Made by a program: the position numbers and the translations under genes | Notes under the pieces: model-generated | Told to the model about the DNA's origin: nothing | The model's input: only the letters and a program-made list of their open reading frames with translations | Database searches by the model: none | In this document: piece after piece, positions 21,650 through 30,254 of the stretch | Layout of the letters: the number at the start of each line of letters is the position of its first letter | Position numbering within the stretch: the first letter of the stretch is position 1 | Assembly: GCF_040361215.1 (NCBI RefSeq) | Contig: NZ_APND01000001.1 | Span: 310,001-374,000 of the forward strand | Length of the DNA: 64,000 nucleotides | Direction: 5' to 3' | From: Salinisphaera dokdonensis | GTDB taxonomy: Bacteria; Pseudomonadota; Gammaproteobacteria; Nevskiales; Salinisphaeraceae

Positions 21650-22813
21650 TCATCGGTGCAGACGTTTCAGGCCGGCCGCGAGATCGTCGATGAGGTCCTG
21701 GGGATCCTCCAGCCCGGCATGGATGCGCAACGTCGGGCCGTCCTCGCCCCAGTCCGTGGCTGTACGACTGCGGCTCGGGTCGACTGCGAGAATCAGGCTT
21801 TCATAGCCGCCCCACGAAAACCCCATGCCGAAGAGCTCGAGCTTATCGAGCATCGCGGCCAGACCGCCACGACCCACCGGCTTGAGCACAACGGCGAACA
21901 ATCCGCTCGACCCGGCGAAGTCGCGCACGAACAGATCGTGCTGCGGATGATCGGCACGCGCGGGATGAAGAACCCGAGCGATCTCGGGCTGTGCGGCCAG
22001 CCAGTCGGCGAGCGCAAGCGCTGTGGTTTCATGCGTCGGCAGGCGCTGGCCGAGCGTGCGCAGACCGCGCAGGCCGAGATAGATATCGTCGGGACCGGCG
22101 CAATAACCCATGCCGGCAGCGCTTTTGCGCACCGCCATGTAGTGGGCCTCGTTGCAATTGATCACACCCAGCATCGCGTCCGCATGGCCAACCAGGTACT
22201 TGGTCGCCGCATGGATGGACACGTCCACACCATGCTCGAGCGCGTTGAAATACAGCGGCGTCGCCCAGGTGTTGTCGGCCATCACCGTCACGTCGTGCCG
22301 ATGCGCCATCTCGGCCAGTGCCGGCACATCGCTGATCTCAAACGTCAGCGAGCCCGGTGCCTCGAGAAACAGCACGCGCGTGGCCGGCGTGATGCGTTCT
22401 TCCAGCGCGTCGGCCGACAACGTGGGGTCGAAATACTCGGTGGTGACACCGAGCCGGCGCAGCAGTCCGTCGCAGAGTTTGCGCGTCGGCCCGTAGACGT
22501 TGTCGGTCACCAGAAAATGCGCGCCCTGCTCGGCCACGCTCATGAGGGCGGCCGTGATCGCGGCTAGCCCTGAGCACGTAGTCACGGCGCCGAATGCACC
22601 TTCCATCTCGGCAACCGCCGACTCGAACGCAAACTGTACCGGCGTGCCGTTGCGCCCGTAGTACATGCCCTCGAACGGGTTCTTCGACGCCTTCTCGAGC
22701 GCATCGAGCGATTCGAAGATCACCGTGGACGCATGATAGACGGGCGGATTGACCATGCCCTGCTGGGCCGCGGGATCGCGGCCTGCGTGGACGAGACGGG
22801 TTGCTCTTTTCAT
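21650..22813 (-). CDS. Cystathionine beta-lyase-like PLP enzyme
   Basis: Cys/Met-metabolism PLP enzyme (387 residues), closest in style to cystathionine beta-lyase MetC. Family features are the opening TRLVHAGRDPAAQQGMVNPPVYHAST, the phosphate-contact CSGLAAITAALM, the DNTWATPLYFNALEHGVDVSIHAATKY block in which Lys binds PLP, and GLRTLGQRLPTH. The expected reaction is breakage of cystathionine to homocysteine, pyruvate and ammonia, but gamma-synthase or other C-S lyase roles cannot be excluded. ATG 22813 gives the family start; an AAAGGAG lies 14 bases upstream, rather far. It is near the ergothioneine genes, whose last step also needs a PLP C-S lyase. Confidence 0.85.
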   Translation of the reverse strand: MKRATRLVHAGRDPAAQQGMVNPPVYHASTVIFESLDALEKASKNPFEGMYYGRNGTPVQFAFESAVAEMEGAFGAVTTCSGLAAITAALMSVAEQGAHFLVTDNVYGPTRKLCDGLLRRLGVTTEYFDPTLSADALEERITPATRVLFLEAPGSLTFEISDVPALAEMAHRHDVTVMADNTWATPLYFNALEHGVDVSIHAATKYLVGHADAMLGVINCNEAHYMAVRKSAAGMGYCAGPDDIYLGLRGLRTLGQRLPTHETTALALADWLAAQPEIARVLHPARADHPQHDLFVRDFAGSSGLFAVVLKPVGRGGLAAMLDKLELFGMGFSWGGYESLILAVDPSRSRTATDWGEDGPTLRIHAGLEDPQDLIDDLAAGLKRLHR

Positions 22814-22898
22814 GCCGAGACGATGCGCTCCTTTCCGACGACCTGTAATGCGGTTGCAGCGTCTATACTGCGCGGGCCCGCACCCAGCCGATAAGTCC

Positions 22899-23696
22899 GT
22901 GAATTCTCGCGTAGAACATCTATTGTCCCACACCGCCGAGCTGGCGCTTGCCTGCTGGCCGCACGCAAAACCGACGCCGGATCGTCTGGCCGCGGCGAGG
23001 ATCGTCGCCCACCGCGGTGAACGCGACGACGTGAACGTGCAGGAAAACACCTTTGCTGCTTTCGACCCGGTAGTCGCCGCAGGAGTGACGGCGCTGGAGT
23101 TCGATATCCGCTACACGCGAGACGATGAGCCGGTCGTCGTGCACGATGCAGACCTCGAACGCGTTTTCGGTCTACCCGACGTGGTCGCCGAAACGCCCTG
23201 GCAGACGCTGCGTCGACGCGCGCCACACCTGCCCCATCTGGGCGATTTCATCGCACGCTATGCCGGGCGCTGTCATTTTATGGCCGAACTCAAGACGCGC
23301 GGCAGCGCACGCGCCGAACAACGCATGACGGATAGCCTCGGCGTGCTGGAGCCGGTCCGGGAGTTCCACGTGCTGTCGTTGGACATGACGCTGTTCGAGG
23401 CCGCAGCAGCGTTGCCCGCTGCCTGCCATCTGCCCGTCGCAAAGCTCAATCTCGGCCGGCTTCACGACTGGGCGCTGACCCACGACTGCGCCGGACTCGC
23501 CGGACCACATCTTTTGATGCGCCGGCGACAAATCCGCGCACTTCAGGCTGCACGTCCGTTTGTGGGCGCAGGTTTCGTCAGCCGGCCTGGCGTGCTGATG
23601 CGCGAGATCGCGCGCGGGATCGAATGGATCTTCACCAACGAACCATTGCGCCTGCAGCGCGCGCTCGACAAGGCGCGGCAACAGGCCGCACGCTAA
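22899..23696 (+). CDS. Glycerophosphodiester phosphodiesterase family protein
   Basis: A 265-residue TIM-barrel phosphodiesterase. It shows the GDPD signature IVAHRGERDDVNVQENT with catalytic His and metal ligands (E of ENT), LEFDIRYTRDDEPVVVHDADLER with Glu/Asp ligands and the second catalytic His, and the Lys of AELKTRG. Such enzymes split glycerophosphodiesters into glycerol-3-phosphate and an alcohol. No signal peptide, so a cytoplasmic location is likely. I use GTG 22899 as start; the open frame reaches further upstream but into sequence belonging to the divergent neighbour. A TATACT hexamer at 22864-22869 could be its -10 box. Confidence 0.83.
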   Translation: MNSRVEHLLSHTAELALACWPHAKPTPDRLAAARIVAHRGERDDVNVQENTFAAFDPVVAAGVTALEFDIRYTRDDEPVVVHDADLERVFGLPDVVAETPWQTLRRRAPHLPHLGDFIARYAGRCHFMAELKTRGSARAEQRMTDSLGVLEPVREFHVLSLDMTLFEAAAALPAACHLPVAKLNLGRLHDWALTHDCAGLAGPHLLMRRRQIRALQAARPFVGAGFVSRPGVLMREIARGIEWIFTNEPLRLQRALDKARQQAAR

Positions 23697-23716
23697 CGAC
23701 AGCTCACCCGAAGCGC

Positions 23717-24685
23717 TTAAAGACCGACGGCCTCGCGCCCATGCGGCGCATACAGGTCCAGTGCCGGCCCCACCGGCACGATGCCCGTCGGATTGATCGT
23801 GCCGTGACTGCGGTAATAGTGCTGCTTGATATGGTCGAAGTTGGTCGTGTCCGCAATGCCCGGCATCTGATACAGCTCGCGCAGATAACCTGACAGATGC
23901 GGGTAGTCGGCGATTCGGCGCAGATTGCATTTGAAGTGGCCCACATACACCGGATCGAAACGCACCAGCGTCACGAACAGTCGCCAATCGGCCTCGGTCA
24001 CGCGATTGCCGGCGAGATAGCGCTGCTCGGCCAGCCGACTGTCGAGCCAGTCCAGCGTGGCGAAAAGCGTCTCGAAGGCTTCTTCGTAGGCCTCCTGGGT
24101 GGTGGCGAAGCCGGCCTTGTACACGCCGTTGTTCACGTCGTGATAGACCCGCTCGTTGATCGCATCGATATCGTGGCGCAGCGGCTCGGGGTAATAATCC
24201 CGTTCGGGATGTGCGGCCAGCCCGTCGAAGGCGCTATTGAACATGCGCACGATATCCGCCGACTCGTTCGACACGATGGTCTCGTGCTTGCGGTCCCAAA
24301 GCGTCGGCGTGGTGACGCGGCCCGTATAACCGCTGGCCGCCTTCTGGTAAAGCTCAAACAGATGGTCGAAGCCGTAAAGGCGATCCGGTATCGCGCCCGG
24401 CGCGTCGGAGAAGCTCCATCCCCACTCGCCCATATACGGGTCGACGATCGACACGTCGACCACTTCTTCCAGGCCCTTGAGCTTGCGCAGGATGAGCGTG
24501 CGATGCGCCCAGGGACAGGCCAGGGAGACGTACAAATGATAGCGGCCGGCTTCAGCTGCAAAGCGGGCCTCCGGGTTGGGCGTCACCCAGTCACGAAAAC
24601 CAGCGGATTCGCGTACGAATTTACCGCCGGTGGACTCGGTGTCGTACCACTGGTCTTTCCATTGACCTTCAACGAGAAGTCCCAT
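23717..24685 (-). CDS. yqjG: Glutathionyl-hydroquinone reductase (xi-class GST)
   Basis: A 322-residue cytoplasmic enzyme of the xi-class glutathione transferases (YqjG/EcmB type), which reductively removes glutathione from glutathionyl-hydroquinones. The catalytic Cys is in SLACPWAHRTLILRKLKGLE. Further family blocks are VDPYMGEWGWSF, LWDRKHETIVSNESADIVRMFN and the C-terminal helical domain with ADWRLFVTLVRFDPVYVGHFKCN. It starts three bases after the sppA stop, so both should share a transcript. Confidence 0.92.
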   Translation of the reverse strand: MGLLVEGQWKDQWYDTESTGGKFVRESAGFRDWVTPNPEARFAAEAGRYHLYVSLACPWAHRTLILRKLKGLEEVVDVSIVDPYMGEWGWSFSDAPGAIPDRLYGFDHLFELYQKAASGYTGRVTTPTLWDRKHETIVSNESADIVRMFNSAFDGLAAHPERDYYPEPLRHDIDAINERVYHDVNNGVYKAGFATTQEAYEEAFETLFATLDWLDSRLAEQRYLAGNRVTEADWRLFVTLVRFDPVYVGHFKCNLRRIADYPHLSGYLRELYQMPGIADTTNFDHIKQHYYRSHGTINPTGIVPVGPALDLYAPHGREAVGL

Positions 24686-24688
24686 GAT

Positions 24689-26566
24689 TCACTCCACGGA
24701 TTGTTGCGGCGCGACCACGCTGCGCCCGGCGGGCGCGCCGGTGTCCAGCGCACAGAAACAATGGGCATAGAGATGCCGCGGGTCGTTCATACCGTTGCGT
24801 AGCCAGTCGAGCGCCGAGGCGTCGCCAACCTGTGCAAACCAGTCTGGCACCAGCGCAGATTCGACATGCGAAGACAGGAATTCGCGGATCGCAGTGCGCC
24901 AGTCTGCCGGCGGCTGCATGAGTTCGATCGCGTAATCCCCTTCACCCAGCCCGGCAAGCTTCGCGGTCGCCTTCTCGGCCTCCACGTAGCCGCCCAGCTT
25001 GTCGACCAGACCGATCCGTTCGGCATCCGCGCCGCTCCAGACGCGACCTTCGGCAATGCGGCGTACGGCATCTTCCTGCATGTCGCGTGCTTCGGCGACG
25101 CGACCAACGAACTGGTCGTAGCCGTGCTCGACGCCGGCCTGAAGCATCATTTTCACCGGCTCGGACAACGGCTTGTCCAGACGCATCGCGCCCGACAGCG
25201 CCGTGGTGCCGACACCGTCCGTGTGGATGCCCAGATCCTCCAACGGCTTGGAGAAAGTGGGCACGATGCCGAAGATGCCGATCGAACCCGTGATCGTCGA
25301 CGGCTCGGCCCAGATCTCGTCGGCATTCATGGCGATCCAGTAACCGCCGGAGGCCGCCACGCCGGCCATCGACACGACCACCGGCTTGCCGGCTTCGCGG
25401 GTTGCCGCAACCTGCTCGCGGATCCGTTCCGATGCCGTGACGGAGCCGCCGGGCGAGTTGACGCGTAACAGTACGGCGGCCACATGATCATCACGGCGGG
25501 CATTGGCGATCATGCGCGCAATGGTGTCGCCGCCGGCCTGGCCGGGCACGCTTTCGCCGTCAACGATCGCCCCCTCGACGACGACGGTCGCGATACGGCT
25601 TTCGGTGCGCGGGGCGGGCTGCTCGGCATCGGTCGCATTCAGATATTCGACATGATGAATCTGGCGGAAGCTACCGTGCGATTCATCGCTGCCGACCTGC
25701 TCGCGCATGGCGTCGCGCACATCGGCCAGCGAGGCCACTTCGTCGACCAGTCCGGCATCCGCGGCGACGCGCGCCGCATCACCGCCGGCGCGGGACAGGG
25801 CCTGCGGGAAGCCGTCGATATAGTCGCTGATGTGCTGGGCCTGATAATCACGCGGCGCACTGACCTGCTCGCGATAGATCTGCCAGAGCGAGTTCATCCA
25901 GGTCTGGTTCGCAGCCCGGGCCTGGGGCGACATGTCGTTGCGCGTGAAGGGCTCGACATAGGATTTGTACTCGCCCACGCGGAACACGTTGATTTCCACA
26001 CCGAGCTTGTCGATCGCGTCCTTGTAATAGTTGCGAAACACGCCGTAACCAGGGATGAAGACATAGCCGAAAGGATCCATGTAGACCGTGTCTGCATGGC
26101 TGGCCAGCGCGTATTGCGACTGGCCGTAAGACGGCGACCAAGCAACGACGGGCTTGCCCGACTGCTTGAAGCGATCGATGGCCGCGACCAGGTCCTGCAC
26201 CTGGCCGGGCTGGGCCCCGCCGAGTTCGTCGAGCTTGAGAAAGGCCAGTTTGATGCGATCGTCGTCGGCCGCCCGGTCGAGCGCCTCGATCAGATCGCGT
26301 ACGACCGATTGGCGCTGCGGCTCGGTGACCAACGAACCGACCAGATTGCCAACGCCGCGGCTGTGTTGCTCCACCAGATCCCCAGTGGGCGCCCAGACCA
26401 AGGCCGTGTCCTTCTCCACCACCATGCTCGGGCCGCTGAAAAAGGCGAAGTACAACCCCACCGGCACCACCAGCAGCATCACGATAAGCAGTACGGCATA
26501 CAACGTGACGATCGTGCGCCAGATACCGCGAAAGAGACGACGAATCAGGGAAGGTTTCTTGGCCAC
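24689..26566 (-). CDS. sppA: Signal peptide peptidase SppA, 67K type (protease IV)
   Basis: Inner-membrane serine protease with a Ser-Lys dyad that degrades cleaved signal peptides. An N-terminal transmembrane helix (TIVTLYAVLLIVMLLVVPVG) precedes two S49 domains in tandem. The Lys lies in the first (RVGEYKSYVEPFT) and the nucleophilic Ser in the second (MAGVAASGGYW), as in E. coli. I place the start at GTG 26566 since GGAG lies five bases upstream and the resulting 625 residues match the family. An ATG at 26641 would add 25 non-typical residues. Co-transcribed with the xi-GST gene and divergent from trxB. Confidence 0.9.
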   Translation of the reverse strand: MAKKPSLIRRLFRGIWRTIVTLYAVLLIVMLLVVPVGLYFAFFSGPSMVVEKDTALVWAPTGDLVEQHSRGVGNLVGSLVTEPQRQSVVRDLIEALDRAADDDRIKLAFLKLDELGGAQPGQVQDLVAAIDRFKQSGKPVVAWSPSYGQSQYALASHADTVYMDPFGYVFIPGYGVFRNYYKDAIDKLGVEINVFRVGEYKSYVEPFTRNDMSPQARAANQTWMNSLWQIYREQVSAPRDYQAQHISDYIDGFPQALSRAGGDAARVAADAGLVDEVASLADVRDAMREQVGSDESHGSFRQIHHVEYLNATDAEQPAPRTESRIATVVVEGAIVDGESVPGQAGGDTIARMIANARRDDHVAAVLLRVNSPGGSVTASERIREQVAATREAGKPVVVSMAGVAASGGYWIAMNADEIWAEPSTITGSIGIFGIVPTFSKPLEDLGIHTDGVGTTALSGAMRLDKPLSEPVKMMLQAGVEHGYDQFVGRVAEARDMQEDAVRRIAEGRVWSGADAERIGLVDKLGGYVEAEKATAKLAGLGEGDYAIELMQPPADWRTAIREFLSSHVESALVPDWFAQVGDASALDWLRNGMNDPRHLYAHCFCALDTGAPAGRSVVAPQQSVE

Positions 26567-26752
26567 AACAACTCCATGGGCGTCCACCACGGCGGCACGA
26601 ACCGGCGTGGTCGGACAGGGACTGACGATGGATGCAAACACGCGCGACGCGTGGCAGTGTAGCCGCTCGCGTGAACCGTCGCGACTTGAATTCGGCGGTC
26701 GGACGCCGCATCAAAAGCCATCTATACCGCCTATTTTGCGCCAGGATCGACC

Positions 26753-27778
26753 ATGAGCAAAGACGCCCAGGACAACGTAGTTCATCACCGCCTGATCATT
26801 CTCGGATCGGGGCCGGCCGGCTACACCGCTGCGGTATACGCCGCACGTGCCAATCTGGAGCCGGTGCTGATCACCGGCATGGAACAGGGCGGCCAGCTCA
26901 TGACCACCACCGACGTGGATAATTGGCCTGGTGATGTCGAAGGCCTGCAGGGCCCCGGCCTCATGCAGCGCATGGAAGAACACGCCAAGCGCTTCGACAC
27001 CGAAGTCCTGTTCGACCATATTCATACGACGGATCTGTCGAAGCCGCCCTATCGCCTCGAAGGCGATCGAGGCGTCTACACCTGCGACGCACTGATCATT
27101 GCCACGGGTGCGACCGCTCGCTATATCGGCCTGGAATCCGAAACCGCATTCATGGGCAAGGGCATATCGGCCTGCGCCACCTGCGACGGCTTCTTCTACA
27201 AGAACAAGAACGTCGCGGTAGTCGGCGGTGGCAACACTGCGCTCGAGGAGGCGTTGTATCTGTCGAACCTTGCCGCCCATGTCACCGTCGTGCATCGGCG
27301 CGACAAGTTCCGCGGCGAGAAGATCCTGGCCGACAAGCTGTTCGATAAGGCCGCCAACGGCAACGTCTCGATCATTTGGGATCACGAACTCGACGAAGTC
27401 CTCGGCGACGAGATGGGCGTGACCGGCGGTCGTATCAAGCACAAGACCAGCGGCGAGACCCAGGAGCTGGACGTCGACGGCATCTTCATCGCCATCGGCC
27501 ACAAGCCGAACACCGATATATTCGAAGGCCAGCTCGACATGGCCGGCGGCTATATCAAGGTGCAAAGCGGCAGTCAGGGCAACGCCACAGCGACCAGTAA
27601 GCCCGGCGTGTTCGCCGCCGGCGACGTGATGGACCATGTCTATCGCCAGGCGATCACCTCGGCCGGCACCGGCTGCATGGCTGCGCTCGACGCCGAGAAG
27701 TATCTCGACGCGCTCACCGAAGACGACACTGCTCGCGAAGCGCATGTCGAAAGCCAGGTCGCGCATCGCGAAGTCTGA
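26753..27778 (+). CDS. trxB: Thioredoxin reductase
   Basis: FAD-dependent, NADPH-using reductase of thioredoxin. It shows the FAD-binding LIILGSGPAGYTAAVYAAR, the redox-active disulfide in SACATCDGFFYKNK, the NADPH-binding VAVVGGGNTALEEALYL with HRRDKFRGE (Arg for the 2'-phosphate) and the C-terminal GVFAAGDVMDHVYRQAITSAGTGC. At 341 residues it has a ~20-residue C-terminal tail beyond the E. coli enzyme. AGGA six bases upstream supports ATG 26753. Confidence 0.96.
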   Translation: MSKDAQDNVVHHRLIILGSGPAGYTAAVYAARANLEPVLITGMEQGGQLMTTTDVDNWPGDVEGLQGPGLMQRMEEHAKRFDTEVLFDHIHTTDLSKPPYRLEGDRGVYTCDALIIATGATARYIGLESETAFMGKGISACATCDGFFYKNKNVAVVGGGNTALEEALYLSNLAAHVTVVHRRDKFRGEKILADKLFDKAANGNVSIIWDHELDEVLGDEMGVTGGRIKHKTSGETQELDVDGIFIAIGHKPNTDIFEGQLDMAGGYIKVQSGSQGNATATSKPGVFAAGDVMDHVYRQAITSAGTGCMAALDAEKYLDALTEDDTAREAHVESQVAHREV

Positions 27779-27850
27779 GTCTGACATTGCCGATGCTTCG
27801 GGCACGGTGGGCGCTGGTAGCGCACGCCGTGCTTGAGGCATGATTGGGCG

Positions 27851-28366
27851 ATGACAATTCGACGCCCTATCGCGCGCACTGCCCGCGCACTCTGCCTTTC
27901 GATTGCGGCCACCCTCTTTCTGGCCGCCTGTAGCAGCGCCCCGGATCGCGAGGCGCTCATCGCGCCCACCACTGACAGCCGCAGCGCCATCGCCGCCAAG
28001 GCCCTGGAAACGCTCGGCTCGCCCTATCGCGCCGGCGCAAGCGGCCCGAAGGCCTTCGACGACAGTGGTCTGACCCACTACGCTTACCGCAGCGCTGGCA
28101 CGTCACTACCGCGCGCAACCCAGGCCCAACTCGACTCCGGCAAGCCGATCGAGCTCACGGCCGCCCAGCCGGCCGACCTGCTGTTCTTCCGTGTCGAGGA
28201 TGGCCGCGGCGAGGACACGCTTGTGGTCGGCCTCTACATGCGGGACGGCGAGATGCTGATGGCCAGTCCGGGCTTCGGCGCCAAGAGCGGCGTGGCCCTG
28301 TTCGATACCGACGACGACTTCTGGCAACAACGCATGGTCGGTGCGGTACGCCAATTGCCGAAATAA
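27851..28366 (+). CDS. NlpC/P60-like lipoprotein lacking its catalytic triad
   Basis: A 171-residue predicted lipoprotein: signal peptide, then lipobox LAAC with Cys27. The rest aligns to the NlpC/P60 cysteine-peptidase fold (LGSPYRAGASGPKAFDDSGLTHYAY, LPRATQAQ, PADLLFF). The canonical nucleophile in DCSG is Asp71, the first His (HVGIY) is Val125 in LVVGLY, and the third polar residue is Met137. All three catalytic positions are therefore lost, and peptidoglycan cleavage is not expected. It could instead bind cell wall or act as a partner or decoy. The coding frame is intact, so this is a maintained gene rather than a decayed one. ATG 27851 is chosen for its clean signal peptide. Confidence 0.75.
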   Translation: MTIRRPIARTARALCLSIAATLFLAACSSAPDREALIAPTTDSRSAIAAKALETLGSPYRAGASGPKAFDDSGLTHYAYRSAGTSLPRATQAQLDSGKPIELTAAQPADLLFFRVEDGRGEDTLVVGLYMRDGEMLMASPGFGAKSGVALFDTDDDFWQQRMVGAVRQLPK

Positions 28367-28406
28367 GATCGCGGGGCTATGAACCCCAGATATAAATGTC
28401 AGACAC

Positions 28407-28435
28407 AAAAACGGCGCCTCCAGGGCGCCGTTTTC
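28407..28435. terminator. Bidirectional terminator, lipoprotein gene / rplS
   Basis: An 11-bp stem AAAACGGCGCC (28408-28418) with GGCGCCGTTTT (28424-28434) and a five-base loop, flanked by T-runs on both strands. It ends the plus-strand lipoprotein transcript and the minus-strand ribosomal operon. Confidence 0.88.
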
Positions 28436-28473
28436 GTTTGCGCGCGGCGGCTGCCGCGGGCTGGGGAAAGCGC

Positions 28474-28821
28474 TTAGAGCTTTTCCTTGATTCGAGCCGA
28501 CTTGCCGCTGCGCTCGCGCAGGAAGTAGAGCTTGGCGCGACGCACATCGCCACGACGCAGCACCTTGATCTCGGCCACGTTCGGGGAGAAGGTCTGGAAA
28601 ACGCGCTCCACGCCTTCGCCGTGCGAGATCTTGCGCACCGTGAAGGCGGAGTTGAGGCCGCGGTTGCGCTTGGCGATCACGACGCCTTCGAATGCCTGCA
28701 GACGCTCACGCTCGCCTTCCTTCACGCGAACCTGCACGACCACCATATCGCCGGCCGAGAAATCCGGAATGTTCTTGCCGTTCTGCTGCTCGGCTTCCAG
28801 TTCGTCGATGATGTTGCTCAT
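28474..28821 (-). CDS. rplS: 50S ribosomal protein L19
   Basis: A 115-residue ribosomal protein at the 30S-50S interface. It is recognised by FSAGDMVVVQVRVKEGERERLQAFEGVVIAKRNRG (written here only in part as motifs GDMVVV and FEGVVIAKRNRG), FTVRKISHGEGVERVFQ and the basic C-terminus. Last gene of the rpsP-rimM-trmD-rplS operon, the standard order. Confidence 0.97.
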   Translation of the reverse strand: MSNIIDELEAEQQNGKNIPDFSAGDMVVVQVRVKEGERERLQAFEGVVIAKRNRGLNSAFTVRKISHGEGVERVFQTFSPNVAEIKVLRRGDVRRAKLYFLRERSGKSARIKEKL

Positions 28822-28930
28822 GGTCAGTCTCTAATAGCGTTCTTGGAGGCCACGGGGGCGTTGAAAGACGCGGCAGTATACCGGAACTGATCGCATTTTT
28901 CGCCACCCGTGGACGGGTTTTTAGCAATTT

Positions 28931-29701
28931 CTACGCCGACGGCGGGGTTTTCGAACCCTTATCGGCCGCGAGATCGGCAATATATTCGTCCAACAGCGCC
29001 TGCTGGTGCGCTGAAAGCGTCAGCCGATCCAACAGATCCGGGCGCCGCTGCCAGGTCACGCCCAGCGCCTGCTTCTCGCGCCAGCGTTCGATTCGGGCAT
29101 GGTCGCCACTGAGCAGCACATCCGGCACGGCCGCGCCGGCCAGCGACGGCGGACGGGTGTAGTGCGGATGATCCAGCAGACCGTCCGTAAACGAATCCTG
29201 CTGGGCGGAGCGGCTGTCTCCGAGGACGCCCGACAGCAGCCGCGCTACTGCATCGATGATCATCATGGCCGGCAACTCTCCGCCGGACAGCACCACATCG
29301 CCCATCGAGAGCTCAACGTCGACATGGGCGTCGACAAAGCGTTGATCGATGCCTTCGTACCGACCACAGACGAGCACGAACCCGGGCCCGTCGGCGAGCC
29401 GCTCGGCCCAGCGCTGGTCGAAACGCTCGCCCTGCGGCGACGGCATGATCACCGGCGCCGAATCCGCGCGTGCCATACGCACGCGATCAAGCGTTGCTTC
29501 CAATGGTGGCGCCTGCATTACCATGCCGGGGCCGCCGCCGTAGGGGCGGTCGTCTACGCGCCCGCTTGCATTATCCGCGTCCTCGCGGGGATTCCAGCAG
29601 GCGAGCTCGAGCCGTGACTCGCGCAGCCCACGCCCAACCACACCGAAATCTTCCAGCTGGGCGACCCATTCCGGGAACAGGGTGACGACATCGATACGCA
29701 T
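28931..29701 (-). CDS. trmD: tRNA (guanine37-N1)-methyltransferase
   Basis: SPOUT-class enzyme that methylates G37 of tRNAs reading CNN codons and so prevents frameshifting. Seen are the opening MRIDVVTLFPEWV, YGGGPGMVMQAPPL and the trefoil-knot SAM site VCGRYEGIDQRFVD with LSMGDVVLSGGELPAMMIID. At 256 residues the length is normal. It lies between rimM (17 bp gap) and rplS. Confidence 0.97.
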   Translation of the reverse strand: MRIDVVTLFPEWVAQLEDFGVVGRGLRESRLELACWNPREDADNASGRVDDRPYGGGPGMVMQAPPLEATLDRVRMARADSAPVIMPSPQGERFDQRWAERLADGPGFVLVCGRYEGIDQRFVDAHVDVELSMGDVVLSGGELPAMMIIDAVARLLSGVLGDSRSAQQDSFTDGLLDHPHYTRPPSLAGAAVPDVLLSGDHARIERWREKQALGVTWQRRPDLLDRLTLSAHQQALLDEYIADLAADKGSKTPPSA

Positions 29702-29718
29702 GGCAGATCGGGCCGTGG

Positions 29719-30237
29719 CTAGAACTCGGGATCCCAGTCAGCGACGATGCGGCCCGCCTTGAGATCGACCTCATCGATGATCTCGCCGACCACGAACGGA
29801 ACCAGCCGCTCACGATCGCCCTGAAGCACCAGCACGTCATTGGCACCGGTCTCCATCATCGCCTTCACCCGGCCGAGCTCCGTGCCGTCGCGATTGACGA
29901 CATCAAGACCAACCAGATCGAACCAGTAGTACTCGCCGGGTTCCGGCTCGGGCAGCTGGTCGCGCTCGACCGCGATCTCGAAATCGATAAGCGCAGCCGC
30001 GGCGTCGCGATCGGCCAGCGGCGATTCATCGCCGGGCGCAATCTGTGCAATGAGTGTCTTGCCCTGCTCTCGCGCATCAATAACGCGAAAAGGCCGCCAG
30101 GCATCCTGGCGGCCTATCAGCCAATCCTCGTATTCGATCAGATTGGCAGCCGGGCGGGTGTAGGAATAGACCTTGATCCATCCCTTGACACCGAACAGCC
30201 CGCTCACATGGCCGAGAACGACAGGTCGATCTGGCAT
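29719..30237 (-). CDS. rimM: Ribosome maturation factor RimM
   Basis: Assembly factor for the 30S head that binds ribosomal protein S19. The N-terminal barrel begins VLGHVSGLFGVKGWIKVYSYT and the C-terminal PRC-like barrel includes YYWFDLVGLDVVNRDGTELG and the typical ND-VLVLQG-segment followed by ERLVPFV. 172 residues. Second gene of the operon, 17 bp after rpsP. Confidence 0.96.
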   Translation of the reverse strand: MPDRPVVLGHVSGLFGVKGWIKVYSYTRPAANLIEYEDWLIGRQDAWRPFRVIDAREQGKTLIAQIAPGDESPLADRDAAAALIDFEIAVERDQLPEPEPGEYYWFDLVGLDVVNRDGTELGRVKAMMETGANDVLVLQGDRERLVPFVVGEIIDEVDLKAGRIVADWDPEF

Positions 30238-30254
30238 GCGCAGGCTACGCGGGG

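Noticed and set aside
23678..23694. CGGCAACAGGCC, matching part of the MITE-like terminal repeat
   Set aside because: Twelve bases within codons for Arg-Gln-Gln-Ala at the end of the glycerophosphodiesterase; no flanking arm match and no partner repeat.
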